A stretch of 41,533 nucleotides of DNA, taken from Tyzzerella sp. UBA1042 (GTDB lineage Bacteria > Bacillota > Clostridia > Lachnospirales > Anaerotignaceae). The stretch spans positions 740-42,272 of the forward strand of contig DCDZ01000053.1 in NCBI GenBank assembly GCA_002316675.1, written 5' to 3'. Made by a program: the position numbers and the translations under genes. Of this stretch, positions 1 to 8,307 are shown piece by piece (the first letter of the stretch is position 1; each line of letters begins with the position of its first letter). The notes beneath the pieces were generated by a model. The model ran no database searches. It had not been told where the DNA came from and saw nothing but the letters and a program-made list of their open reading frames with translations.

Positions 1-2855
1 CCCATGGCTTGCCTGTGGAATTGGAAGTGGAAAAATCCTTGGGCTTGGATGGCAAGCCGCAAATTGAAGACTATGGTGTAGAGCCTTTTATTGCAAAATG
101 TAAGGAAAGCGTTTGGACCTATGAGAAGGAATGGCGTAACATGAGTGACCGTGTGGGCTTCTGGGCTGATATGGATCATCCTTATGTAACTTATCATAAT
201 GAATACATCGAATCCGAATGGTGGGCATTAAAGAAAATTTGGGACAAAGGCCTTCTTTATAAAGGCCATAAGGTTGTGCCTTACTGCCCTCGGTGCGGAA
301 CGGCCCTTTCCTCCCACGAGGTTGCCCAGGGCTATAAGGATGTAAAGGAAACCTCCGCCATTGCAAAATTCAAGGTGGAAGGAAAGGACAATGAATATTT
401 CCTTGCTTGGACCACAACCCCTTGGACATTGCCTTCTAACGTGGCTTTGACTGTAAACCCAAAGGAAACCTATGCCAGAGTAAAATATCAAGATTATACG
501 GCAATTTTGGCAGAAGCCCTGTTAGATACCGTTTTGGGTGAGGGCACCTATGCAGTTTTGGAAACCATGAAAGGGCAGGACTTGGAATATATGCGCTATG
601 AGCCGTTATTCAGCTTCTTGGAAAACGATCCCAAGGCGTTTATTGTAACCTGTGACCCTTATGTTACTTTAACAGACGGTACCGGCGTGGTACATTCTGC
701 AGGTGCTTTTGGTGAGGACGATGCCCGGGTTTGCCAGAAATATGACATTCCCTTCCGTCAGTATGTTGACAATCAGGGACTAATGACGGCGGAGACAGGC
801 CCCTTTGCAGGCTTATTTGTAAAGGATGCAGATGCAAAGGTGCTTGAGCAAATGGAGCAGGACGGCTCCTTGTTTTCGGCAATCCCCTTTGAGCATAACT
901 ATCCCTTCTGCTGGAGATGCGACACACCCTTGATCTACTATGCAAGAAGCACATGGTTTATCAAAATGACTGCCGTGAAGGATCAGCTGGTGGCAAATAA
1001 CCGCACCATCAACTGGTATCCCGATAATATTAAGGAAGGCCGTTTCGGTAATTTCCTTGAAAATGTCATTGATTGGGGTCTGTCCCGTGAACGTTACTGG
1101 GGTACACCGCTGCCCATCTGGGAATGTGAATGCGGTCATAGACATACCATCGGCAGTATTGCAGAATTAAAGGAAATGTCTCCGGATTGCCCTGAAAATA
1201 TTGAGCTGCACAAGCCCTTTATTGATGCGGTACACATCAGATGCCCAGAATGCGGCAAGCTGATGACCCGTGTTCCCGAAGTCATCGACTGCTGGTTCGA
1301 CAGCGGTGCAATGCCCTTCGCCCAGTGGCATTATCCGTTTGAAAATAAAGAGGTTTTTGACCAAAATTTCCCCGCTGATTTTATCAGTGAGGCGGTGGAC
1401 CAAACCCGTGGCTGGTTTTATACCCTGCTTGCGGTGAGCACATTGCTTTTCGATTGCGCTTCGTTCAAAAATTGTATTGTCCTTGGCCACGTGCAGGATA
1501 AAAACGGTCAAAAAATGAGTAAGCATAAAGGAAATGTTGTTGACCCTTGGGAAGCATTGAATAAGCAGGGAGCCGACGCCGTTCGTTGGTATTTCTATGC
1601 AAACAGTGCCCCTTGGCTGCCCAGCCGGTATTACGATGAAGCTGTCAGCGAAATGCAGAGAAAGTTCATGGGCACCCTTTGGAATACCTATGCCTTCTAT
1701 ATCCTCTATGCAAACATTGATCAGTTTAACCCGACCCAGTATCAGCTGGAGTATGATAAGCTTCCGCCCATGGATCAGTGGATTCTTTCTAAGCTGCAAA
1801 CCTTAAATCGGTTTGTGGATGATTGCTTGAATGGCTATAAGCTGACAGAGCCTGCCAGAGCCATGGCAGATTTTGTGGATGACCTTTCCAACTGGTATGT
1901 AAGAAGAAGCCGGGAGCGCTTCTGGGCAGAGGGAATGGAGCAGGATAAAGTTAATGCTTATATGACCCTTTACACTGTGCTTGAAACCATGTGTAAGCTG
2001 GCGGCACCCTTTACACCCTTTATTACAGAGGAAATCTATAAAAATCTGGTTAGAAAAGTGGACACTTCCGCACCGGAAAGCGTGCATCTGTGTGATTGGC
2101 CTGAATATCATGCAGAATGGATGGATGCCAATTTGGAAACCAACATGGATTTGGTGCTGAAGATTGTTGTGGAAGGCCGTGCGGCAAGAAACGGGGCAAA
2201 CATGAAGAACCGCCAGCCCTTGGCAATGATGTATGTGAAGTCTGAAAATAATTTGCCTGCGCTTTACCGCAATATTATTACAGAGGAATTAAATGTGAAG
2301 GAATTAACCTTTACCGATAGCGTAGAGACCTTCACTGCCTATACCTTCAAGCCCCAGTTAAGAACCTTGGGCAAAAAATACGGCAAGCTGCTGCCTGCAA
2401 TCGGAGCGGCTTTAAAAGAAGTAGATGGCGAATCCTTTATGGCGGCATTGCGTGCAGACGGAAAAGCCACCCTTACTGTGGAAGGGGAAGCGGTTGTTTT
2501 GGAAGCCGATGACGTTTTGGTGGATACCTCCGAAAAAGACGGCTTTGTTTCTAGCGGAGACAATACCTTAACAGTGGTTTTGGATACAAACCTAACACCT
2601 GCACTGGTGGAAGAAGGCTTTGTGCGTGAAATTGTAAGTAAGGTTCAAACCATGCGTAAAGAAGCCAACTTTAATGTAACCGATCGCATCTGTGTATATT
2701 TCAGCGGCAATGCAAAAATTACTGAAATACTGAAAAACAATAGCATTTCCGCCGATGTCTTGGCAGAATCCGTTGTGGAAGGGGAAGGCGGAGAGCTTTC
2801 CAAGGAGTGGAATATCAACGGTGAGACCGTAACCTTAGGTGTTGCCAGAGTATAA
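1..2855 (+). CDS. ileS: Isoleucyl-tRNA synthetase, 5' end cut by window edge
   Basis: Charges tRNA-Ile with isoleucine in the cytoplasm and edits valine. The frame is open from the first codon at base 3 (His-Gly-Leu-Pro-Val-Glu, the conserved HGLPVE block), so the true start, with the HIGH motif, lies upstream; the in-frame TTG at 9 is not a start. About 951 residues are present of an expected 1030-1050. Visible motifs are the class I signature KMSKHKGN, the editing/catalytic junction block CWFDSGAMPFAQWHYPF, SRERYWGTPLPIWEC with nearby CxC and CPEC cysteines, and an anticodon-binding region followed by a long C-terminal extension. KMSKHKGN rather than KMSKS is typical of the eukaryote-like IleS2 class, which is often mupirocin-tolerant; that phenotype is inference. 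A strong terminator follows. Confidence 0.97.
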   Translation, partial: HGLPVELEVEKSLGLDGKPQIEDYGVEPFIAKCKESVWTYEKEWRNMSDRVGFWADMDHPYVTYHNEYIESEWWALKKIWDKGLLYKGHKVVPYCPRCGTALSSHEVAQGYKDVKETSAIAKFKVEGKDNEYFLAWTTTPWTLPSNVALTVNPKETYARVKYQDYTAILAEALLDTVLGEGTYAVLETMKGQDLEYMRYEPLFSFLENDPKAFIVTCDPYVTLTDGTGVVHSAGAFGEDDARVCQKYDIPFRQYVDNQGLMTAETGPFAGLFVKDADAKVLEQMEQDGSLFSAIPFEHNYPFCWRCDTPLIYYARSTWFIKMTAVKDQLVANNRTINWYPDNIKEGRFGNFLENVIDWGLSRERYWGTPLPIWECECGHRHTIGSIAELKEMSPDCPENIELHKPFIDAVHIRCPECGKLMTRVPEVIDCWFDSGAMPFAQWHYPFENKEVFDQNFPADFISEAVDQTRGWFYTLLAVSTLLFDCASFKNCIVLGHVQDKNGQKMSKHKGNVVDPWEALNKQGADAVRWYFYANSAPWLPSRYYDEAVSEMQRKFMGTLWNTYAFYILYANIDQFNPTQYQLEYDKLPPMDQWILSKLQTLNRFVDDCLNGYKLTEPARAMADFVDDLSNWYVRRSRERFWAEGMEQDKVNAYMTLYTVLETMCKLAAPFTPFITEEIYKNLVRKVDTSAPESVHLCDWPEYHAEWMDANLETNMDLVLKIVVEGRAARNGANMKNRQPLAMMYVKSENNLPALYRNIITEELNVKELTFTDSVETFTAYTFKPQLRTLGKKYGKLLPAIGAALKEVDGESFMAALRADGKATLTVEGEAVVLEADDVLVDTSEKDGFVSSGDNTLTVVLDTNLTPALVEEGFVREIVSKVQTMRKEANFNVTDRICVYFSGNAKITEILKNNSISADVLAESVVEGEGGELSKEWNINGETVTLGVARV

Positions 2856-2958
2856 AATAGCTTTGCAGAGATTTTCAAGAAAAAAGTGGGCCAAAATGAG
2901 TGGATTTTTGCCTTTATCCAAAAAGGGAAATTCCGTTGGTGGACTGCATAAAAAATAG

Positions 2959-3003
2959 CTTAGGGCATCCTCGATTGATAGTGCGAGGGTGCCCTAAGTT
3001 TAT
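2959..3003. terminator. Bidirectional terminator between ileS and the minus-strand small gene
   Basis: A 15-bp stem (2959-2973 with 2984-2998, one G-U pair) with a 10-nt loop is followed on the plus strand by TTTATATT and on the minus strand by CTATTTTTT. It suits both convergent genes. Confidence 0.85.
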
Positions 3004-3004
3004 A

Positions 3005-3274
3005 TTAGGAATTCTTTCGTATGGCTTTGACGAGCGTTAAGAGGTAAACGGCGCATAAAAAGAGTATGAGCTTTACGATTACAGCATCGGGAATCAAAAA
3101 GCTTGTATAGAAACAGCACTATAGTCACAGCGAGAAAAAAGAGGAAGATCAAGCTAAATAAAAAATAACGTATTCCCTTCGGAAGACGTTTTGATTTGCT
3201 GCCTTCTACGGCGCTTTCCAAAAGAAGCGCTACTAATAATTCTATAAAATCATTAATTCTATAAAATAATCCAT
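3005..3274 (-). pseudogene. Small membrane protein gene with two apparent frameshifts
   Basis: An ATG at 3274, preceded by a good ribosome site (AAAGGAAGC), opens a frame that stops after ten codons (MDYFIELMIL). The stop falls in a 14-bp sequence present twice with 17-bp period (3237-3250 and 3254-3267). Removing one 17-bp unit joins MDYFIEL to the following frame, LVALLLESAVEGSKS, then a basic loop and a long hydrophobic segment. That frame runs into an unlikely Cys/Arg-rich tail after a run of five T (minus strand, near 3096-3100). With four T it would continue as KLLIPDAVIVKLILFLCAVY, then LLTLVKAIRKNS and stop. The restored product would have 83 residues and two membrane segments. I recall similar small membrane proteins in Clostridia but cannot name the family. 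The alternative is a functional gene using another start, or sequencing errors. Confidence 0.6.
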
Positions 3275-3438
3275 AATGCTTCCTTTCCCAAAGTTTTTAT
3301 GTTCAGTATATCATTCTGAAATTTGAATACAACACAAATTTTTGCGAAAATATTGATAGAGGTGTACCAAACTTAGGCATTGCGTAAGATTTGGAAGGGG
3401 TATTTCAAAAGGGAGTTTGGGCATTGTGATGAAATCAC

Positions 3439-3467
3439 TTTACACCCATACCCTTTTTGGGTATAGT
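3439..3467 (+). promoter_or_regulatory. ccdA-tlpA promoter with CsoR/CstR-like operator in the spacer
   Basis: TTTACA (3439-3444), a 17-bp spacer and TATAGT (3462-3467) form a good sigma-A promoter. The spacer and the start of the -10 are occupied by the dyad ATACCC-TTTTT-GGGTAT (3448-3464), with perfect 6-bp arms. A/T-flanked CCC...GGG dyads of this kind are typical of CsoR-family repressors (copper or persulfide sensing). The regulator is not in this window. Confidence 0.65.
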
Positions 3468-3506
3468 AATATGAAATACATAAATTTGTTTGAAAGGAGT
3501 TGTTTT

Positions 3507-4754
3507 ATGGGCTTATCAGTAGATATGAGTGTTCCTGCTTTCACTGTCTTTTTTCAGGGCATGGTTAGTTTTTTCTCTCCCTGTGTTTTGCCTCTTGTTC
3601 CGTTATATATCAGCTATTTGTCCGGCGGGGCAAAAACCGTTGCACCGGATGGAACCATTGTGTATCCCAGAAAGCAGGTCATGTTGAATACCATTTTTTT
3701 TGTGGTGGGCATTAGCTTTGCCTTTTTTGTTTTAGGGCTTGGCGTAACCTCCTTGGGCAAGTTTTTCAGCGGAAATCGGCTGCTGTTTGCAAAAATCAGC
3801 GGTATCATTATGGTGTTTTTTGGGCTGTATCAGTTGGGTGTTTTTGGCCGGTCCATGTCAATAGAAAAAGAACACCGCCTTCCTCTGAAGCTCGATCAAT
3901 GGGCTATGGGGCCCATTTCCGCATTGCTTTTGGGGTTTACCTTTAGCTTTGCCTGGACACCTTGCGTAGGCCCTGCTTTGGGCAGTGTTTTACTGATGGC
4001 GGCCACCGGCTCTGGGGGGACTGGCTTTGCGCTGATTGGCGTGTTTACCCTTGGCTTTATCCTCCCTTTTTTGGCAGTGGGGCTGTTTACGGGTAGAATG
4101 TTGGGCTTTTTCAAAGAGCATCAGTCCGTGGTACGCTATACTGTGAAAATCGGGGCGGTGCTGTTGGTTGTTATGGGTATTATGACCTTTACCGGATATA
4201 TGAATGGAGTGACAAACTATTTATCCGAAATTACCGATACTGCTAAGGAAGAGACAGCCGACGAATTGCCGTCTGAAGCATCGGAAAGTGTACCGGCACC
4301 GGACTTTGTTTTGACGGATCAATTTGGAGAGAACCATACCCTTTCCGCATATAAGGGGAAAACGGTTTTTCTCAACTTCTGGGCAACCTGGTGCCCTCCT
4401 TGTCGTGGAGAAATGCCTCATATACAAGAGCTTTATGAAGAATATGGGTCAAACCAAGAGGATGTGATCATTCTTGGGGTAGCGGCGCCAAACCTTGGAC
4501 GTGAGGGGAGCGCAGAGGAAATCAGTACTTTTTTGGAGGAGAATGGGTATACCTTCCCGGTGGTGATGGATGAAGAGGCAGAGGTATTTGAACAATATGT
4601 GATCAGTGCTTTTCCCACCACCTTTATGATTGATGCAAACGGCGCAGTGCGCGGATATGTTGTGAGCTCTATGGATTTGGCAACCATGCGCAGTATTATT
4701 GAGCAAACCAAGGTAACCATTTCCAAAGAGGACGGTTCTGCTGCGCAGGAATAA
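3507..4754 (+). CDS. CcdA-TlpA fusion, membrane thiol-disulfide reductase
   Basis: This likely moves reducing equivalents across the membrane to an extracytoplasmic thioredoxin fold. Residues 1-235 form a CcdA/DsbD-type six-helix channel with the paired membrane cysteines in FSPCVLPLVPL (Cys26) and FAWTPCVGPA (Cys153). Residues 236-262 are an acidic linker. Residues 263-415 form a TlpA/ResA-like domain with the catalytic WCPPC (Cys296, Cys299) and a cis-proline in SAFPTT. ATG 3507 is chosen over upstream starts because it follows GAAAGGAG (3492-3499) and begins directly before the first helix, giving 415 residues. CcdA and TlpA are more often separate genes, but fusions occur in anaerobes. 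It stands alone, with an operator-bearing promoter upstream and a terminator near 5000. Substrates may be Fe-S, cytochrome or peroxide-reducing partners; none is encoded nearby. Confidence 0.92.
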   Translation: MGLSVDMSVPAFTVFFQGMVSFFSPCVLPLVPLYISYLSGGAKTVAPDGTIVYPRKQVMLNTIFFVVGISFAFFVLGLGVTSLGKFFSGNRLLFAKISGIIMVFFGLYQLGVFGRSMSIEKEHRLPLKLDQWAMGPISALLLGFTFSFAWTPCVGPALGSVLLMAATGSGGTGFALIGVFTLGFILPFLAVGLFTGRMLGFFKEHQSVVRYTVKIGAVLLVVMGIMTFTGYMNGVTNYLSEITDTAKEETADELPSEASESVPAPDFVLTDQFGENHTLSAYKGKTVFLNFWATWCPPCRGEMPHIQELYEEYGSNQEDVIILGVAAPNLGREGSAEEISTFLEENGYTFPVVMDEEAEVFEQYVISAFPTTFMIDANGAVRGYVVSSMDLATMRSIIEQTKVTISKEDGSAAQE

Positions 4755-5061
4755 AACCCACTGGGACAAAGGGAGGGTTTCTGTTGGGTGTTTGCTGTGA
4801 AAGGACGGAGGGAGTGCTATTTTAACCAAGGATAAGGGAAATACATTTTTTATTTCAGAAAAGTCGTTAAAATGGGAAGGGCTTTCCTGCAGAATAGGTT
4901 TGTATTCCTAAGTTTGTACTTAAGCAGTCAATAAAAACTGAAAAATAATAAATCAAGCTAGAAAAACTATAGAAACGAAAGCAATCAATAACAAACGCCA
5001 TCTTTGTCAGATGGCGTTTTCCAAGGAATTAAAAATCCAATTTATTCTCATAAGAAATAAA
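4755..5061. other. Intergenic stretch between ccdA-tlpA and the permease
   Basis: This 307-bp region has no credible reading frame. The only clear element is the terminator at 4993-5020. The rest is A/T-rich with short purine runs and no ribosome site leading to an open frame. Confidence 0.6.
4993..5020. terminator. Bidirectional terminator
   Basis: Perfect stem AAACGCCATCT (4993-5003) with AGATGGCGTTT (5009-5019), loop TTGTC. T-runs lie on both strands because the stem ends in A/T. It serves the convergent ccdA-tlpA and permease genes. Confidence 0.85.
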
Positions 5062-6501
5062 CTACATTTTTCCGTCTGTCTTCATTTTTGTATATAAAAT
5101 TTCCTCTACGGAAATACCTTCCCACTGTCCATGGATATATCGGTTTCTGATGGACAAATAGAATACAATTCCGATGACGATCCAAACAGCCAGAATAATG
5201 AAGGATGGGATGGATAAGAATCCTGGCATACCAGGAACGAAGGTAATGACTAAGAAAATAGAGGCAACGGCAATCCCTAATATGCTAATCCACATTTGCA
5301 GCGTATCACCGTCTCTTTTTGCAACCTTCGCAGCAGATGCGCAGGTGTATGTAAAGCCCATGGCAGCACCCACACAAGTCATATCAACAATCCAAGCCAA
5401 AACTTGACGGCCGAACCAAGGTGCAATTAAAGCAAGAAGCATCATGAATAAAATGCTGTTTTTTGGCGTTCCTTGCGGTGTAAGATGTGAAAATCTTTTT
5501 GGTAAAGCATCAGCATATGACATGGAATAGAGCAAACGGCTGGAAGCAATATAAAAGCCGTTCATGCCGGAAACAACGGCGCAAAACATAGCGATACCAA
5601 TGAAGAAAACCCCGATGTAACCGATGGATTTCATAACCATTTCGCCTGTTGCCCAATCCGGGTTTGCCGCCAACATAGCCCCCCAAGGGGTTACGACGGA
5701 GGTGATAAAAACAACGATGGAATAAATAATACCGCCAACAAGAATTGCACCCACCATTAGTCCCAGTGCTGCTTTATGAGAAAAGCTATATTCCTCCGCA
5801 GCTTGGGGAATACAATCGAAGCCAACGAAGCAGTATGGCGCAAAAGCAAGTACCGCAAGCACAGAGGCGAATTTTGACTGACCTTCTAAGAAGAAGGGTT
5901 TTAAGTTATTAAAATCAGGCTTTGTCAATAATACGCCGATGAGGGCAACCATTACCGATGCAAACAGAGCAACTGCCACCAGCGTCTGGAACCAGCCTGC
6001 GCTTTTAATACCCCGGATGTTTACAATGCCCAATCCGATAATAAATGCGTAGGCCAAAGCAATTTCACCCAAGTATACATCCCATCCCGCGATGGTATAA
6101 AGATAGCCGATTTGTAGCGGAGAACCGGGCAGGATATACCTTGAAACCATAGCCAAGGCCGTTGAGTTTAAAGGTATCAGTGACCAGTATGCTAATACGA
6201 TGAACCATCCGCAGATGAAAGCGTGTTTTTTGCCGAAAGCGGTGTCGGCATAAACAAATTCGCCGCCGGAAAGGGGGAATTTACGAATCATATAACCATA
6301 GCTGCAACAAATAATGCACATGATAATTGCGCCAAGCATTAAACCGAAAATAGAGCCTAGAGGGCCTGCCTTTGGCAGAAAGGATGTGCCGGGCATTACA
6401 AAACAACCCCAACCAATAATTGCCCCTAAGGCCAGTGACCAAATATCAATTTTACGTAAATCCTTCTTAAAAGTACCTTCTTGCTGTTGGTTTTTCGACA
6501 T
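5062..6501 (-). CDS. APC-family amino acid permease, probably beta-alanine
   Basis: A membrane transporter of the amino acid-polyamine-organocation superfamily with 479 residues, the usual length, and about twelve hydrophobic segments. The N-terminal helix I block WSLALGAIIGWGCFVMPGTS carries the glycine-rich unwound segment that binds the amino acid carboxylate, followed by the second conserved block FPLSGGEFVYADTAFG. The frame is open a further 128 codons upstream, but that part is low-complexity and not protein-like. ATG 6501 is chosen because AGGGAGG precedes it at proper distance and MSKNQQQ leads straight into helix I. It lies downstream of, and in the same direction as, the beta-alanyl-CoA lyase, CoA-transferase and MerR genes. 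A terminator and about 800 bp separate them, so it likely has its own promoter. Substrate is inferred from context only. Confidence 0.9.
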   Translation of the reverse strand: MSKNQQQEGTFKKDLRKIDIWSLALGAIIGWGCFVMPGTSFLPKAGPLGSIFGLMLGAIIMCIICCSYGYMIRKFPLSGGEFVYADTAFGKKHAFICGWFIVLAYWSLIPLNSTALAMVSRYILPGSPLQIGYLYTIAGWDVYLGEIALAYAFIIGLGIVNIRGIKSAGWFQTLVAVALFASVMVALIGVLLTKPDFNNLKPFFLEGQSKFASVLAVLAFAPYCFVGFDCIPQAAEEYSFSHKAALGLMVGAILVGGIIYSIVVFITSVVTPWGAMLAANPDWATGEMVMKSIGYIGVFFIGIAMFCAVVSGMNGFYIASSRLLYSMSYADALPKRFSHLTPQGTPKNSILFMMLLALIAPWFGRQVLAWIVDMTCVGAAMGFTYTCASAAKVAKRDGDTLQMWISILGIAVASIFLVITFVPGMPGFLSIPSFIILAVWIVIGIVFYLSIRNRYIHGQWEGISVEEILYTKMKTDGKM

Positions 6502-7334
6502 AAGACGAACCTCCCTAAATGTAAGCATTTTTTGTAAGCATGAAAACGTAGTAAAGTACAAATTGTTACAAAAAGTCCAAATCACTGTGTTTACAGTTCT
6601 TTTTGAAAATGGATCTGGCTTACCAATTACAAGGATCCTAGAGTGGAGTTTTTTAAGGGATGCTATTTTTCTCCTGTACAATGCAATTGTAGATATTCTT
6701 TCAATACAATGTACCCGCGGATGTAGATTGTATTTTAAACATATCGAATTAAAACTACAACAAAAAGCTTTTTTGGCTTTTCTTACACTTACGTTAAATA
6801 TAATCCATTCAGTAAAGGTATAGTCAATAATTATTTTATAACAAAATTTATGCGATTTTTTTACCGTTGGACAAAACCATCCCATTAGTGTAGTGTTTAT
6901 AAATCTGCAAAAATAGTTTATGAATAGTAAATTAACTTTATTTTAAAGAATTTTTTGCAAAACAAATGCTTATTTTTATGGTTTTATCAAAAGAGATAGT
7001 ACAGTTGCATAAAAAATGAGGTTATAAATTAGCTACTTTAATTCTCCTAAATATTTAAAAATGAGGGTAATATATAAAAAGAATTTTTACTTTGATGCTT
7101 GAAAAAGTATGAAATTTGGAGTTTTTTTGTCAAAAAAAATTGAATTAAAGTTTTTAAATGTTAGTCTGTTCACTATCTTCTTCATACATAAAAAAGAATA
7201 GTTTTGCCAACGCAATTTTGGTACGGTTCGGCGTAGCCAATAAAAAAACTGACCTCCATAATTAGATTTTGAGCCTAAATTTATGGGGTCAGTTCACTTC
7301 CGTTCTGGTCCTTTTTTGCTTTTCCAGTGCAATT
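6502..7334. other. Long A/T-rich intergenic region upstream of the permease
   Basis: This 833-bp region contains no convincing gene on either strand. It holds the permease ribosome site, a 14-bp perfect dyad ACTGT-GTTT-ACAGT (6584-6597), a 39-bp imperfect palindrome with GTACA...TGTAC ends (6676-6714), and the MerR-side terminator (7242-7294). The part from 6900 to 7190 is extremely A/T-rich and shows no recognised element. Confidence 0.5.
7242..7294 (-). terminator. Terminator of the acl-CoA-transferase-merR transcript
   Basis: On the minus strand, AACTGACC...CCATAAATTTAG pairs with CTAATTATGG...GGTCAGTT around an A/T loop and is followed by TTTTTTT. It lies 40-90 bp past the regulator stop codon. 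Confidence 0.75.
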
Positions 7335-8192
7335 TCAATCTATGGGAATAATGACTTTTGTAATGTGATTTTCCTCGTTATTAATATCAACGGGAGAGAT
7401 GATGTATTCTTCGGAAATCGGGCCGGCCACACAATATCCTTGTTGGTTTAGCCATTTGATTGCCTTGATGTGGGTCTGAATGATCTCGTCATTACGCCCT
7501 ATGTGCAATGCAGTTACAGCCTTGAAGCCGCCAAACTGTTTATACTCAGGCAAATCTTCTCGGCTTTCACTAATGGGTATACAGATTTCCAAGTCACAGT
7601 CTGTTTTAAAGAACTGCTCCAAAGGGTTGTTATGATAAGTTAAAATAACAGAGCCTGCCATGCGAAGATTCTGATGAGACACCATTTCAAATAATTCAAA
7701 CCATCGATCTATAGAAACATCACTGTTTTTATAATTCTTTTTTACACGTCTTGTAAATAATACATGGCCAAAGGGGATTTCTTCCACACGGATGCCTTCT
7801 GTAGCCCAGTTAGAGTGTTCCGTTTCAAGAATATTATGCCCTTTTTCCAATCGATCGAGTAAAAGCTGCCCTTCTGTATATTGATTGTTCAGAGATTCTA
7901 TCATTTTGCTGATTTCAAACAATCGTTCTCTTACGCACGCACCCATTTCTGTAGCATTTTTTTTGCCTACAATTTGGCTGATTTCTTTTAGGGGAATGCC
8001 CAAATGCTTTAGTTTGCGGATAATGAACAAGGTGAGGATTTGATCTTGTGTGTAGTACCGATACTTACTGTCAGATTTTCGATATTCGGGAACCAAAAGA
8101 CCAATCTTATCATAATACCGCAGTGTTTTAATGGGAACGTTACATAGCGCAGAGACTTTTCCGATCGAATAGTAGTTTTTCCCATCGGACAT
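7335..8192 (-). CDS. MerR-family regulator with GyrI-like ligand-binding domain
   Basis: A probable transcription activator of the adjacent catabolic genes. Residues 6-75 form a MerR winged helix: YYSIGKVSALCNVPIKTLRY, then YDKIGLL and the wing region SKYRYYTQDQI. Residues 80-130 form the dimerising helix, and residues 140-285 resemble the BmrR/GyrI effector-binding fold. No metal-binding cysteine cluster of the MerR/CueR type is seen, so a small organic ligand such as a CoA ester or amino acid is more likely. The frame extends 42 codons further upstream and overlaps the CoA-transferase end, but ATG 8192 has an excellent GGGAGG site 8 nt upstream and starts at the DNA-binding domain; the product has 285 residues. 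It is the last gene of its transcript, before the terminator at 7242-7294. A MerR-type promoter with 19-bp spacing heads the operon. Confidence 0.9.
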   Translation of the reverse strand: MSDGKNYYSIGKVSALCNVPIKTLRYYDKIGLLVPEYRKSDSKYRYYTQDQILTLFIIRKLKHLGIPLKEISQIVGKKNATEMGACVRERLFEISKMIESLNNQYTEGQLLLDRLEKGHNILETEHSNWATEGIRVEEIPFGHVLFTRRVKKNYKNSDVSIDRWFELFEMVSHQNLRMAGSVILTYHNNPLEQFFKTDCDLEICIPISESREDLPEYKQFGGFKAVTALHIGRNDEIIQTHIKAIKWLNQQGYCVAGPISEEYIISPVDINNEENHITKVIIPID

Positions 8193-8307
8193 AGGATCGC
8201 CTCCCGGTGCATCTGTGTCATGATATATGCTGTTCCATTCAGTGTACCATAACGGAAAAGAGGACTCAACTGAAACTGATGCTGGGGTACTCATTTTTTT
8301 TGCGTCC

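Noticed and set aside
6502..6885. 128-codon upstream extension of the permease frame
   Set aside because: The residues are low in hydrophobic pattern and unlike APC N-termini; a good ribosome site supports ATG 6501.
7242..7294. Inverted repeat considered as an insertion-sequence end
   Set aside because: Only one copy, no transposase or target duplication, and a T-run on the minus strand make a terminator the simpler reading.
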